Shown in pieces: positions 16,049 to 24,530 of a stretch of DNA of 64,000 nucleotides. Location: assembly GCF_014199685.1 (NCBI RefSeq), contig NZ_JACHNZ010000003.1, forward strand, positions 56,786-120,785, given 5' to 3'. A program made the translations under genes and the position numbers. The first letter of the stretch is position 1. The number at the start of each line of letters is the position of its first letter. This DNA comes from Sphingosinicella soli (lineage in GTDB: Bacteria; Pseudomonadota; Alphaproteobacteria; Sphingomonadales; Sphingomonadaceae). The notes under the pieces were generated by a model that searched no databases, had not been told where the DNA came from, and saw only the letters and a list, made by a program, of their open reading frames with translations.

Positions 16049-18589
16049 TCAGAACTTGTAGGACAGTTCCACGCCATAAGCGCGGCGGATACCCGGGGTC
16101 AGGAAGTCGCCGCCGAATTCCGGCGCCGGAATGACCTCCGCCGCATACTTCTCGTTGAACATGTTTTCGGCAAAGGCGCTGACCGCCCAGCTATCCGCCT
16201 TCACACCGACGCGCAGGTTGAAGATGCCGTACGGGTCGCGCTGCGAATTCTTGAAGTTCGCCGCGAGCCCGAAGATCGTCGGTACGGTATTGTCCTGCAC
16301 TGTATGGAACCAGGTTTTGCCGGTAATGCGGTAATCGGCGCGCACCAGCAGCGACAGCGCATCGCTGAGCGGTGCGTCGATCTGGCTTCCGATGTTCAGC
16401 GTGTAGTCCGCCGTGTAGGGAGACTTATTTCCCTCAGTATACGGCCGCGCGTCGTTCCGCTTGATCTTGCTGTCGGTCACGTTGAACGAGCCGAACAGCG
16501 ACCAGCCGTCGATCAGGCGGAAGCTCGCCGAACCTTCGGCGCCGTACAGCTCCACCTTGTCGATGTTGGAGACGACGCGCAGCAGACCGAACGGCCCCAC
16601 GAAGAATTCGAAGAACTGCATGTCCTTCACGGTCGTGTGATAGCCCGCGAAATCGAACGTCAACCGCCCGTCGAGCGCTTTGCCCTTGATCCCGGCCTCG
16701 AACGCGCTCGATCGTTCCTTGCGGTAATCGTCGAAGATCGAAAGGCCGGACGAGATCGTCGCGTTGAAGAAATTGTCGATCACCGCCTGCGAGCCGCCGT
16801 TGTTGAACCCGCCCGATTTGAAACCGATACCCCAGTTCGCAAACAGCGAAAGGTTCGGGCTCGCCTTGTAGCTCAGCGTGATCTTGGGCTGAAGCTGCTT
16901 GTAGGTCTGGCTACGGTCCGCGAGCACCCCGCTCGGGTTGTACACCGGATCAAGCCCCGGGTTCAGATAATAGTTCGCGGGCGTCAACGCCGTGCCGTTC
17001 GGATTGCCCGTGAGCTCGTTGCCGACCCAGCGCGTCAGGCGCCCTGTGGGCACGTTGTTGCTCGTGCTGCGATCTTCGATGTCATAGCGGAGCGCAAGGC
17101 CGACCTTGAAGGCTTCGGTCACATCGTAATCGACCGAGCCGAATGCGGCATACACCTTGGTTTTGAAATCGTCGTCCACGAGCGATTCGGTGCGGTTCGT
17201 CGGATCGGTCGTGTAGCATTCGCGCACGACGCCCTGCCCGGTATCGAGACCGAGATTGATGCAGGTCCGCCGATCGAGCGTCAGGAAATACCCGCCGAGC
17301 TGCCAGCGCAGCGAATCCGTCTCTCCGACGAGCCGAAGTTCCGCGCTGAAATCCTCCTGATTGCGGCGCTGATACTGCGTTCCGTCGCACGATGCGGGCG
17401 AGTAAGGTTGCGAACTGACGAACGCCCCGCCCAGATAGGTTTCGTCGAACGGCGCCTGATTGACGACCGGCACCGCCCCCACCGACGTCGCGGCGCAGGT
17501 GGATTCGTCCGCGAAGAACCCGAAGGCGCCGCTCGTGCCGTCGGCATAAAAGTCGTTCTTGATGTTGCTGTAGGCGACATAGCCGATCAGATCGACAGCC
17601 CCCAGCGACTGGGTGAAGCGCGCCGACGCCTCGATGGTTTCCTGCGTATTCAGCGGATCGATATTCGGCGTGAAGATGAACTTGTGATCGTTGATGTCGA
17701 TATTGAACGCCTGGTCGGCGCCCTCCAGCGCCGGAATCTGGAACGCCGCGTTGAATGCGATCGCGCCGCTGCGAACCTTGCCGTAGCGCGCCTTGAGATC
17801 GATTTCGGTATCGTCGCTCGGCGTGAACACAAGCCGCCCGTTCACGTTCCAGCGCTCGTAATTGTCCATCGAGTCGGCTTTGGTGCTGTTGCCGGGATAG
17901 AGCGTCGTGTTCAGATCGGTCGGCAGGAAGATGTTGCGGAAATAACCGTCGCCCCGGCCGTAGTCGCCGTTGATGACGAAGCCCACGCTGTCGCTCAGCG
18001 GACCCGCGATCAGCGCGGCGGCGTCCACCGTATTGTTGTTGCCGTAGCTCAGGCGTGCGCTGCCTTCCAGCTCCGCGCCCGGCTTCTTGGTGGTGATGAC
18101 GACGGCGCCCGCAGCGGCATTGCGGCCGTAAAGCGCACCCTGCGGACCCTTCAGCACTTCGATCTGCTGCACGGAGCCCTGATCCTGGTTCAGCGACGAC
18201 GTGTTCGATTTCTGAACGCCGTCGACAACCAGCGCGACGTTGCTTTCCGCGTCGCGCGCGCCGTTGATGCCGCGGATGTTGATCTGCGTATCGGCCGCCT
18301 CGACATTGCCGGTCACGATCGTGACACCGGGCGTCAACTGCACGAAGTCGGCGGCGACGCGCGCGCCCGTGTTCTCGATGGTTTCCGCCGTCAGCACCGA
18401 AACGGCTGCCGGAACGTCCTGAAGCCTTTCATCGAAACGCCGTGCGGTTACTACGATCTCACCCGGAAAAGGCGTATCGTCTGCGGCTGCGGCGGCCTGT
18501 TCCTGCGCGAAGGACACCGCCGGATCGGCGAGCATAATCGCGAAAGTGGTCGTCAGACAGGTTGCGAGCTTGAGTTCAAACTTTGTCAT
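16049..18589 (-). CDS. TonB-dependent receptor
   Basis: This is an 846-residue outer-membrane receptor. It has a signal peptide (LATCLTTTFAIMLADPAVSFAQ), a TonB-box-like GEIVVTARR, and a plug with DVPAAVSVLTAETIENTGARVAAD, INIRGINGARDAES and IEVLKGPQGALYGRNAAAGAV. A long barrel ends in AYGVELSYKF. It resembles the large sphingomonad receptors for organic nutrients rather than the siderophore subclass. ATG 18589 is preferred over ATG 18619 because GGGGG lies 5 bases upstream and the signal peptide then starts normally. It lies 75 bases after the acyl-CoA dehydrogenase stop and before a CoA-transferase, so it probably brings the substrate of this operon across the outer membrane. Confidence 0.9.
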   Translation of the reverse strand: MTKFELKLATCLTTTFAIMLADPAVSFAQEQAAAAADDTPFPGEIVVTARRFDERLQDVPAAVSVLTAETIENTGARVAADFVQLTPGVTIVTGNVEAADTQINIRGINGARDAESNVALVVDGVQKSNTSSLNQDQGSVQQIEVLKGPQGALYGRNAAAGAVVITTKKPGAELEGSARLSYGNNNTVDAAALIAGPLSDSVGFVINGDYGRGDGYFRNIFLPTDLNTTLYPGNSTKADSMDNYERWNVNGRLVFTPSDDTEIDLKARYGKVRSGAIAFNAAFQIPALEGADQAFNIDINDHKFIFTPNIDPLNTQETIEASARFTQSLGAVDLIGYVAYSNIKNDFYADGTSGAFGFFADESTCAATSVGAVPVVNQAPFDETYLGGAFVSSQPYSPASCDGTQYQRRNQEDFSAELRLVGETDSLRWQLGGYFLTLDRRTCINLGLDTGQGVVRECYTTDPTNRTESLVDDDFKTKVYAAFGSVDYDVTEAFKVGLALRYDIEDRSTSNNVPTGRLTRWVGNELTGNPNGTALTPANYYLNPGLDPVYNPSGVLADRSQTYKQLQPKITLSYKASPNLSLFANWGIGFKSGGFNNGGSQAVIDNFFNATISSGLSIFDDYRKERSSAFEAGIKGKALDGRLTFDFAGYHTTVKDMQFFEFFVGPFGLLRVVSNIDKVELYGAEGSASFRLIDGWSLFGSFNVTDSKIKRNDARPYTEGNKSPYTADYTLNIGSQIDAPLSDALSLLVRADYRITGKTWFHTVQDNTVPTIFGLAANFKNSQRDPYGIFNLRVGVKADSWAVSAFAENMFNEKYAAEVIPAPEFGGDFLTPGIRRAYGVELSYKF

Positions 18590-18664
18590 CGTTTCCCCCT
18601 TTGTCCCTTCGGTTGTCATTGCCTTCAGCGCTCCCCGGCGAACCTTTTTTGTTGACGTGAACTG

Positions 18665-19834
18665 TTACGCGGAATGCCGTTTGATCCATTGTTTCGAAAT
18701 GATGATGCGCTGCATTTCATTGGTTCCCTCGCCGATGCACATCAGCAGCGAATCCCGGAAATACCGCTCGATCTCGTATTCCTTCGAATAGCCGTAGCCG
18801 CCGAAGATCCGCATCGCCTCCTCGGAATTGCGCACGGCAGCTTCGGATGCGAAATACTTCGCCATGCCCGCTTCCATGTCGCAGCGCTCGCCGCGATCGT
18901 AGGCTTCGGCGGCGTCCATCGTCAGCAGCCGCGCGGCACGCGCACGCGTCACCATCTCGCCGATCTTCAGCTGGATTGCCTGATGCTCGCAGATCGGCTT
19001 GCCCATCGTCTGGCGCACCGTCGCATATTCGGTTGCGTGGCGCAGCGCGCCTTCGGCAAGCCCGACACCGCGCGAAGCCACGTTGATGCGCCCCAGCTCA
19101 AGTCCGCCCGCCACCTGCAGGAAGCCCTTGCCTTCCGCGCCGCCGATCAGGTTCGCGGCGGGAAGTCGGTAAGTGTCGAAAATCAGCTCGGCGCTGTCGA
19201 TCGCGTTGTAGCCGAGTTTCTTGATCTTCTTGCCGACCTCGAAGCCGCTGAGCTTGGGCGCGATGAAAAGGCTCATGCCCTTGTGGCGCGGCTGCGCGGC
19301 GGGATCGGTCTTCACCAGCAGCGCGAAGCAGCTGCCGTGGATGCCGTTCGATATCCACGTCTTGGTGCCGTTGATGACGTAATCGTCCCCGTCGCGAACC
19401 GCGATCGTGCGGATCGCCTGCAGGTCGGTGCCCGCATTGGGTTCGGTCAGCGCAAGCCCGCCGCGAATTTCACCGCTGGCGAACTTCGGGAGCCATTCCA
19501 TTTTCTGTTCGGGCGTTCCGAAACGCTCGACCGCAGCCGCCAGCATCAGGTGCGAATTGAAGATGCCGGTGATCGCCATCCAGTACGACGATATCTTTGC
19601 CACGATCTTCACATAGGTCGTCGCGGGCAGACCGAGCCCGCCGTATTCCTGCGAGATCGTCGCGCCGAACAGCCCCATCTCCGCCATCTGGTCGACGAGC
19701 TTTTCGGGCCATTCATCATTGTGATCGTGGTGCATCACCACGGGCCGCACCTCCTTGTCGATCCAGCGATCGATGGAATGCAGCAGCACGGCCTCTTCTT
19801 CGGGGGCAATGGTTCTGATGGTGTTGTCGGACAT
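18665..19834 (-). CDS. Acyl-CoA dehydrogenase
   Basis: This is a 389-residue flavoprotein of the acyl-CoA dehydrogenase family. Motifs include GLALTEPNAGTDLQAIRT, KTWISNGIHGSCFALLVKT, FGGYGYSKEYEIERYFRD and EGTNEMQRIIISKQ. The likely catalytic base is Glu369 in CIGEGTNEM. It introduces an alpha-beta double bond into an acyl-CoA and passes electrons to ETF. It lies 11 bases after the MaoC gene, so it is in the same operon as MaoC and the CitE-like lyase. With these partners a dicarboxylyl-CoA substrate, such as methylsuccinyl-CoA giving mesaconyl-CoA, is an attractive inference, but chain specificity cannot be read by eye. Confidence 0.9.
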   Translation of the reverse strand: MSDNTIRTIAPEEEAVLLHSIDRWIDKEVRPVVMHHDHNDEWPEKLVDQMAEMGLFGATISQEYGGLGLPATTYVKIVAKISSYWMAITGIFNSHLMLAAAVERFGTPEQKMEWLPKFASGEIRGGLALTEPNAGTDLQAIRTIAVRDGDDYVINGTKTWISNGIHGSCFALLVKTDPAAQPRHKGMSLFIAPKLSGFEVGKKIKKLGYNAIDSAELIFDTYRLPAANLIGGAEGKGFLQVAGGLELGRINVASRGVGLAEGALRHATEYATVRQTMGKPICEHQAIQLKIGEMVTRARAARLLTMDAAEAYDRGERCDMEAGMAKYFASEAAVRNSEEAMRIFGGYGYSKEYEIERYFRDSLLMCIGEGTNEMQRIIISKQWIKRHSA

Positions 19835-19845
19835 CTATCCTGTCC

Positions 19846-20355
19846 TCAATCGTCAGCCGGGCCGAAGCCCTGCTTCCACACGAGGATCGAGCGTTCGAAG
19901 GTGCAAACAATGTCGCCCTTCTGGTTCTTTCCGGTCGTCTTCACGGTGACGATGCCCTGCTGCGGCCGCGAGCCGGACTCGCGCTTGCCGAGCACTTCGC
20001 TTTCGCCGTACAGCGTGTCGCCGCAGAACAGCGGATGCGTCATGCTGATGTTCGTCCAGCCGAGATTGGCCACGGCCTTCTGCGAAACATCGCTGACACT
20101 CATGCCGACAAGAATGGCGACCGTCAGCGGCGAGCAGACCAGCGGCTTCCCGAACTCGGTCTTGGCGGCATATTCATAATCGAAATGCAGCGGATGCGTG
20201 TTCATCGTCAGCAGCGTGAACCACACGTTGTCCGCATCGGTGATCGTGCGGCCGGGCCGGTGCTCATAGATATGCCCGACCTCGAACTCTTCGAAATAGC
20301 GGCCGAAGCTCTCCCGGAAACGCCCCGGCGCAACCTCGATGACACCCTTACGCAT
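19846..20355 (-). CDS. MaoC family acyl-CoA hydratase (mesaconyl/itaconyl-CoA hydratase-like)
   Basis: This is a 169-residue hot-dog hydratase. The segment ADNVWFTLLTMNTHPLHFDYEYA contains the Asn and His of the hydratase-2 motif. GKPLVCSPLTVAILVGMSV and a C-terminal TLYGESEVLGKRESGSRPQQGIV complete the single-domain fold. The wording DNVWFTLLTMNTHPLH is closer to mesaconyl-CoA and itaconyl-CoA hydratases than to general R-enoyl-CoA hydratases (from memory of those families). ATG 20355 overlaps the upstream lyase stop by 8 bases; the frame stays open to 20598, but that part is antisense-like shadow. It would hydrate the unsaturated acyl-CoA made by the neighbouring dehydrogenase. Confidence 0.85.
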   Translation of the reverse strand: MRKGVIEVAPGRFRESFGRYFEEFEVGHIYEHRPGRTITDADNVWFTLLTMNTHPLHFDYEYAAKTEFGKPLVCSPLTVAILVGMSVSDVSQKAVANLGWTNISMTHPLFCGDTLYGESEVLGKRESGSRPQQGIVTVKTTGKNQKGDIVCTFERSILVWKQGFGPADD

Positions 20356-21163
20356 TGCGGCTTTCTCCAAATGCGACGAGACGCTCCAGCCGGCGCATGA
20401 ACGGCGCCTCCAGCATCCGGCCCTTGAACATGACAGCCTGCCCGCCCGCGTCCGCGAACGCCCGAAGCGCGTCACGCGCGTCCTCGATCTCCGACGGTTG
20501 CGGGCGCATCCTGTCCTGAATGATCTGCACCTGCGCCGGGTGGATCGCGGCCTTTGCGGAAAAGCCCATGCTCTTCGCGCGGCGCGCCTCCTCGGCAAGT
20601 CCTTCCGGATCGGCGATATGGATGTACGGCACGTCGATTGCGGGAACGCGTGCCCGCGCGCAGGCGAGGACGAAGTGTCCGCGCGCCGCCGCGAGCGGCT
20701 CCCATTCGAGCGCGACGCCCAGTTCAGCGGAAAGATCGCCGCCGCCGAACATCATCGCCGCCACCGCGTCGCTCGCCGCGATCTCCGCCGCCGCGGCAAG
20801 GCCTCTCGCGGTTTCAATAAGAGGGATGATTGCGGATGCGCCTACCGCCTGCAACGGCGCAAGCTCGCCCACGCTTTCAACCATCGGCACCAGCAGCAGC
20901 GGCAGCGGCCCGGCATCCTTCAGCGCCAGCAGATCGCGCAGCCCCGCCTCCGTGCGCATACCGTTCACACGCACGGCGATACGCCCCGGCGGCAAGCCGG
21001 GAAGCGCGGCCATCACAACCGCGCGCGTCTCGTCCTTGGCGGCAGGCGGAACCGCGTCCTCAAGATCGATGCAAACCAGCTCCGCGCCCGTCGCCAGCGC
21101 CTTTTCAAAGCGTTCCGGCCGGTTTCCCGGCACGAACAAAAGGCAGGAGGCGGCGCGTTCCAT
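20348..21163 (-). CDS. HpcH/HpaI-CitE family aldolase/citrate lyase beta-like protein
   Basis: This is a 271-residue CitE-like TIM-barrel lyase. It starts with SCLLFVPGNRPERFEKALATGAELVCIDLEDAV, where Glu/Asp of DLEDAV bind the metal. RVNGMRT, PMVESVGEL, MFGGGDLSAELG and GFSAKAAIHPAQV follow in family order. Such proteins cleave malyl-CoA, citramalyl-CoA or related 3-hydroxyacyl-CoAs by a retro-aldol reaction. Citramalyl-CoA would give acetyl-CoA plus pyruvate. The start overlaps the upstream hydrolase stop (TGATG) and the end overlaps maoC by 8 bases, so expression is tightly coupled. Substrate identity is inferred only from the dehydrogenase-hydratase-lyase order. Confidence 0.87.
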   Translation of the reverse strand: MERAASCLLFVPGNRPERFEKALATGAELVCIDLEDAVPPAAKDETRAVVMAALPGLPPGRIAVRVNGMRTEAGLRDLLALKDAGPLPLLLVPMVESVGELAPLQAVGASAIIPLIETARGLAAAAEIAASDAVAAMMFGGGDLSAELGVALEWEPLAAARGHFVLACARARVPAIDVPYIHIADPEGLAEEARRAKSMGFSAKAAIHPAQVQIIQDRMRPQPSEIEDARDALRAFADAGGQAVMFKGRMLEAPFMRRLERLVAFGESRNA

Positions 21164-21969
21164 CAGTGCTGCGCGTAGAATTCGAACAGGCGCTGCGAGA
21201 ATCGACTGCGCTGGTCCTTGCCGGCAAGCACGTGCGCGGCGCCTTCCATCACGAACCCGGTTGCATTGGGCAGCGCCTCCTCGATCGGCTTGGTCGTGCG
21301 CGGGCCGGTGATGGTGTCGAGCGGCGCGTGCATGATAAGCGCAGGGGTCTGCACCTGCTTCAGGTCTTCGATGACATCGTAGTCGATGCTGGCGTCGATG
21401 AAGCGCGCGTGCGTGTCGATCTTGCCCTGCAATTCGCGCCACGGGCCCTGCGGCCCGATCAGGCGATCCGCGTTGGCGTTGTAATAGTCAGCGCTGAACG
21501 AATAGGCGCACACGAGCCGCTGGAATGTCGCCCAGCCGGCATCGCGGTGAATGTCCAGAAACAGCCGCAACTGGTCGGCCAGCAGCGGATCCATCGTTGC
21601 CCAAGCCCCGGTATTCACCAGCGTCCGCGCAAGGTCCGGCCGCACGATGGCGATCTGCTGGCAAACGCACGCACCGATGCCGACCATGCCGAGCAGGTGG
21701 ACGTTTTTCAGACCCAGCGCATCGAGCACCGCGATCGCGTCGTCGGCATAGACGCGCATGGATATCGGCGTCTCGGGATTGTCCGTGGAGTCCGCAAGCC
21801 CGCGATAATCCATCAGGATCACGCTGTGGCGGTCAGTAAGGCCGAAGGGCAGGCCGGCGCTGTTGCCGTGGCAGAACGTCCCCCAGCCGCCGAGGCAGAG
21901 AACCGGGTCGCCTTCGCCGACGACTTCGTAATGGATCATTGCGCCGTCGGGGCGTTTGAGTTCAGGCAT
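21163..21969 (-). CDS. Alpha/beta hydrolase fold protein lacking the usual nucleophile serine
   Basis: This is a 268-residue alpha/beta-hydrolase with an oxyanion-region CLGGWGTFCHGN (about 25-36), DYRGLADST (54-62), a candidate acid in MHAPLDTITGP and a candidate histidine in MEGAAHVLAGKDQR. The nucleophile elbow, normally GHSMGG, reads NVHLLGMVGIGACVCQQIA (about 89-107) and has no serine. Cys101 or Cys103 lies shortly afterwards. It may use a different mechanism, be a lyase or thioesterase-like variant, or be catalytically inactive. ATG 21969 overlaps the cysteine hydrolase gene by 8 bases and the stop overlaps the lyase start, so it belongs to the operon. Confidence 0.78.
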   Translation of the reverse strand: MPELKRPDGAMIHYEVVGEGDPVLCLGGWGTFCHGNSAGLPFGLTDRHSVILMDYRGLADSTDNPETPISMRVYADDAIAVLDALGLKNVHLLGMVGIGACVCQQIAIVRPDLARTLVNTGAWATMDPLLADQLRLFLDIHRDAGWATFQRLVCAYSFSADYYNANADRLIGPQGPWRELQGKIDTHARFIDASIDYDVIEDLKQVQTPALIMHAPLDTITGPRTTKPIEEALPNATGFVMEGAAHVLAGKDQRSRFSQRLFEFYAQH

Positions 21970-22588
21970 CTTCACGCTTTCCACTGATCGCTTGAATGAC
22001 CTCGTCGAGGCCCAGGACGTCGGCGTAGCGGCGCCCGACGTCGGCAAGGTTCGCCTGATGCGCGCCGATCTCCTGATCGCCGCAGCAGGGCTCCGGCACC
22101 ATCACGCGGTAGCCGTATGAAAACGCGTCGACGATCGATGCGCGCACGCAGCCGCTCGTCGTGCAGCCGGTCACGATCACCGTGTCCACGCCCTGCCGCG
22201 TCAGGAAGGTCTGCAGCGGCGTGCCGAAAAAGATCGACGGCGCGCCTTTGATGAAGTGAAAGTCCGAAGGGTCGGCGATGCGCGGATCAAGCTCCATGCC
22301 CGCGTCGCCGTAGAACATGTCCTTGTAGACCGAGCTGACCTTCCAGTGCGCCATATCGCGCGGGCTGTTCCAGCCGACGCTGCACGCCGCGACCGGCACG
22401 TCGTTGGCGCGGGCGATCTTCAGCAGCCGCGCGGTATTCTCCACCGCCTGATCGACATGGCCCGACCGGCCCATCGGGTAGGCGCTATCGGTGAACGACC
22501 GCTGGAAATCGACAACGAGCACGGCGGATTTCCGTCCGAAGCCGATATTGCCCTGGTCGCCGTAACCGGCTGCGGAAAACCCGTTCAT
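21962..22588 (-). CDS. Isochorismatase-family cysteine hydrolase (N-carbamoylsarcosine/maleamate amidohydrolase-like)
   Basis: This is a 208-residue cysteine hydrolase. The Asp-Lys-Cys triad is seen as Asp27 in LVVDFQRSFTD, Lys114 in FIKGAPSIF and Cys147 in VTGCTTSGCVRAS. The size and the QRSFTDSAYPMG segment resemble the N-carbamoylsarcosine amidase/maleamate amidohydrolase branch, which removes ammonia from a carbamoyl or amide group. Location directly after hyuAB, 3 bases from HyuB, parallels N-methylhydantoin pathways, where HyuAB open the ring and this family hydrolyses the linear carbamoyl or amide product. A GGAG ribosome-binding site precedes ATG 22588. Exact substrate unknown. Confidence 0.87.
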   Translation of the reverse strand: MNGFSAAGYGDQGNIGFGRKSAVLVVDFQRSFTDSAYPMGRSGHVDQAVENTARLLKIARANDVPVAACSVGWNSPRDMAHWKVSSVYKDMFYGDAGMELDPRIADPSDFHFIKGAPSIFFGTPLQTFLTRQGVDTVIVTGCTTSGCVRASIVDAFSYGYRVMVPEPCCGDQEIGAHQANLADVGRRYADVLGLDEVIQAISGKREDA

Positions 22589-22591
22589 GCC

Positions 22592-24514
22592 TCACTCCGC
22601 CGCTAAGCGCTGCGGCATCGGCACCGGCTCGCCGCGCTTGCTGAACCATGCGGTCGCGATCGGCGAAGGCACGGGATCGACCGGCGGCTGCAGACCCGTT
22701 TCCGCGAAACAGCTGGCGCGCAGCTCCGCAATCGAAGGCCCGAATTCAAACGCATCCACCTGCGGGCGGCTCCGGCGCATCTCGGCACGCAGCGTCTCGG
22801 TCGCCTCGCCGTCCACCACGCCGCCTTCGGAAATCACCACCCCGTAACGCCGCGCGCCCTCCGGGCTGACGAGGCCCGCTTCCACATCATAGGCAACGGC
22901 TTCGATCTCGCGTTCCAGCGGATCACCCCACCCGCCGCCGCCCCACGTGTCGAAGATCAGCCGATCGCCGGGCTGCACGAAGATATGATCGATCTTCGAA
23001 GGCAGGATCGTCTCCTCGCCGCCCGCGCGCACCAGAAGCTTGCGGCTGCGCTTGCCCGGCTGTCCCCCCTTCACGCCCCACGGATAGGTCAGCCAGCGGT
23101 CGTCGTGGATGGAGATTTCGCCCTCCACGTCGAACACATATTCGGTGCGCACGCCATTGCCGCCGCGATGCTTGCCCGCGCCGCCGGTATCGATCAGCGA
23201 TTCGAAGCGATCGATGCGGATCGGGAAATAGGCCTCGATATATTCGTTCGGCACATTGCGGAATTTCGGCCACAGCGAATGCCCGTCCGGCCCGTCGCCG
23301 CCCGGCTTGCCGGGGATGCCGCCGAAGCCGATCTGGAACAGCAGGAACCAGTCGTTGCTCGTGTTGAAGCCCGAATACATGAAGTGCGGGCTGTCGGAGA
23401 ATCCGGCGGCAACGAGGAAGTCCGGGTTTGCCGAACCGAAGAGCCCACTGATGATATCGAAGATACGCCCGAGCGCGTGCGTCCGCCCGTTGAGCGCCGC
23501 AGGCGCGATCGGGTTCAGCAGCGTCCCCTTGGGAATGCGCACGTCGATAAGATCGATGTAGCCGTCGTTGAGGACGATCTGCGGATCGTACACGTTCACC
23601 ATGAACTGCCCGCAGAACATCTTGAACATGCGCTCGTTGAGCAGGAAGTTGATACAGCCCGCCGATTGCGGATCGGTGCGCGAGAAATCGAAGATCAATT
23701 TATCGCCTTCGCGCCACATCTCGCAGCCGAGCTTGTAGGGACCGTGGCCGGTGGCATCGTCGCAGATCCAGTCTTCGAACACGACCTTCTTCTCGGGCAT
23801 CGTCGAAACGATAAGCGCACGCATCGCCTCGCGGTTGCGCTTCAGAAGCTGGTCCTGCGCCGAGCAAAGAACGTCCGGGCCGAAACGATCGGCCATCTCC
23901 ACGAGCCGCGCCGCGCCCGTCCGGCATGCCGAAAGGATCGCGAAGAAATCCGCCTCGTTCCAGTCCGGCGTGCGCGTGTTGCGCATCGCCATGCGCAGCA
24001 GATCCTTCTGCAATTCGCCTTTGGAAACGATCTTCACCGGCGGGATGACGATGCCTTCCTGCAACAGGTCGGAAGACGTCACCGGCATCGAGGCGGCCGT
24101 CATGCCGGAAATGTCCGACATATGCCCGAACATCGCCGTCCAGCCGAGCAGGCGCCCGTCGTAGAACACCGGCATGCAGAACAGCCAGTCGTTCAGATGG
24201 CTGATTGCGCCCTGGCAGGCATAGGGATCGTTGGTCAGAAGAACGTCACCCTCGGAAACCTCCCCGTCATAATTGTCGACGAAGCCGTCCACCGGCGATC
24301 CGAACTGCCCCGCAAGCATCATGCCTTCGCGGTTGGTCAGCACCGGGAAGCCGTCGCGCTGTTCGCGGATGATCGGCGAGATCGCGGTGCGGAACAATAT
24401 CGCGTCCATCTGCACGCGTGCGTTCTGGAGCGCGTTCTCGATGACATCGAGCGTGACCGGATCGACATCGACCGTGGGCCAGGGCGTCGTGTTGGTTTCG
24501 ATGAGCTTTGCCAT
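22592..24514 (-). CDS. hyuB: Hydantoinase B/oxoprolinase family protein (HyuB)
   Basis: This is the 640-residue B subunit of an ATP-dependent cyclic-amide hydrolase (N-methylhydantoinase, 5-oxoprolinase, caprolactamase family). It opens with VDVDPVTLDVIENALQNARVQMDAILFRTAISPIIRE and carries GDVLLTNDPYACQGAISHLND, the glycine-rich FGGIPGKPGGDGPDGHS and GGAGKHRGGNGVRTEYVF. The C-terminal IFDTWGGGGWGDPLERE is a strong family signature. ATG 24514 has a GGAGG site 7 bases upstream; the frame stays open to 24637 within hyuA. It lies 16 bases after the HyuA stop. HyuAB together hydrolyse a cyclic amide or imide with ATP. Which ring is opened here is not known. Confidence 0.92.
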   Translation of the reverse strand: MAKLIETNTTPWPTVDVDPVTLDVIENALQNARVQMDAILFRTAISPIIREQRDGFPVLTNREGMMLAGQFGSPVDGFVDNYDGEVSEGDVLLTNDPYACQGAISHLNDWLFCMPVFYDGRLLGWTAMFGHMSDISGMTAASMPVTSSDLLQEGIVIPPVKIVSKGELQKDLLRMAMRNTRTPDWNEADFFAILSACRTGAARLVEMADRFGPDVLCSAQDQLLKRNREAMRALIVSTMPEKKVVFEDWICDDATGHGPYKLGCEMWREGDKLIFDFSRTDPQSAGCINFLLNERMFKMFCGQFMVNVYDPQIVLNDGYIDLIDVRIPKGTLLNPIAPAALNGRTHALGRIFDIISGLFGSANPDFLVAAGFSDSPHFMYSGFNTSNDWFLLFQIGFGGIPGKPGGDGPDGHSLWPKFRNVPNEYIEAYFPIRIDRFESLIDTGGAGKHRGGNGVRTEYVFDVEGEISIHDDRWLTYPWGVKGGQPGKRSRKLLVRAGGEETILPSKIDHIFVQPGDRLIFDTWGGGGWGDPLEREIEAVAYDVEAGLVSPEGARRYGVVISEGGVVDGEATETLRAEMRRSRPQVDAFEFGPSIAELRASCFAETGLQPPVDPVPSPIATAWFSKRGEPVPMPQRLAAE

Positions 24515-24530
24515 CTTGTGCCTCCAGTTC

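Noticed and set aside
16304..18655. Open rightward frame of 783 codons opposite the second TonB receptor
   Set aside because: Same antisense effect; no family motifs, and the receptor on the other strand is complete.
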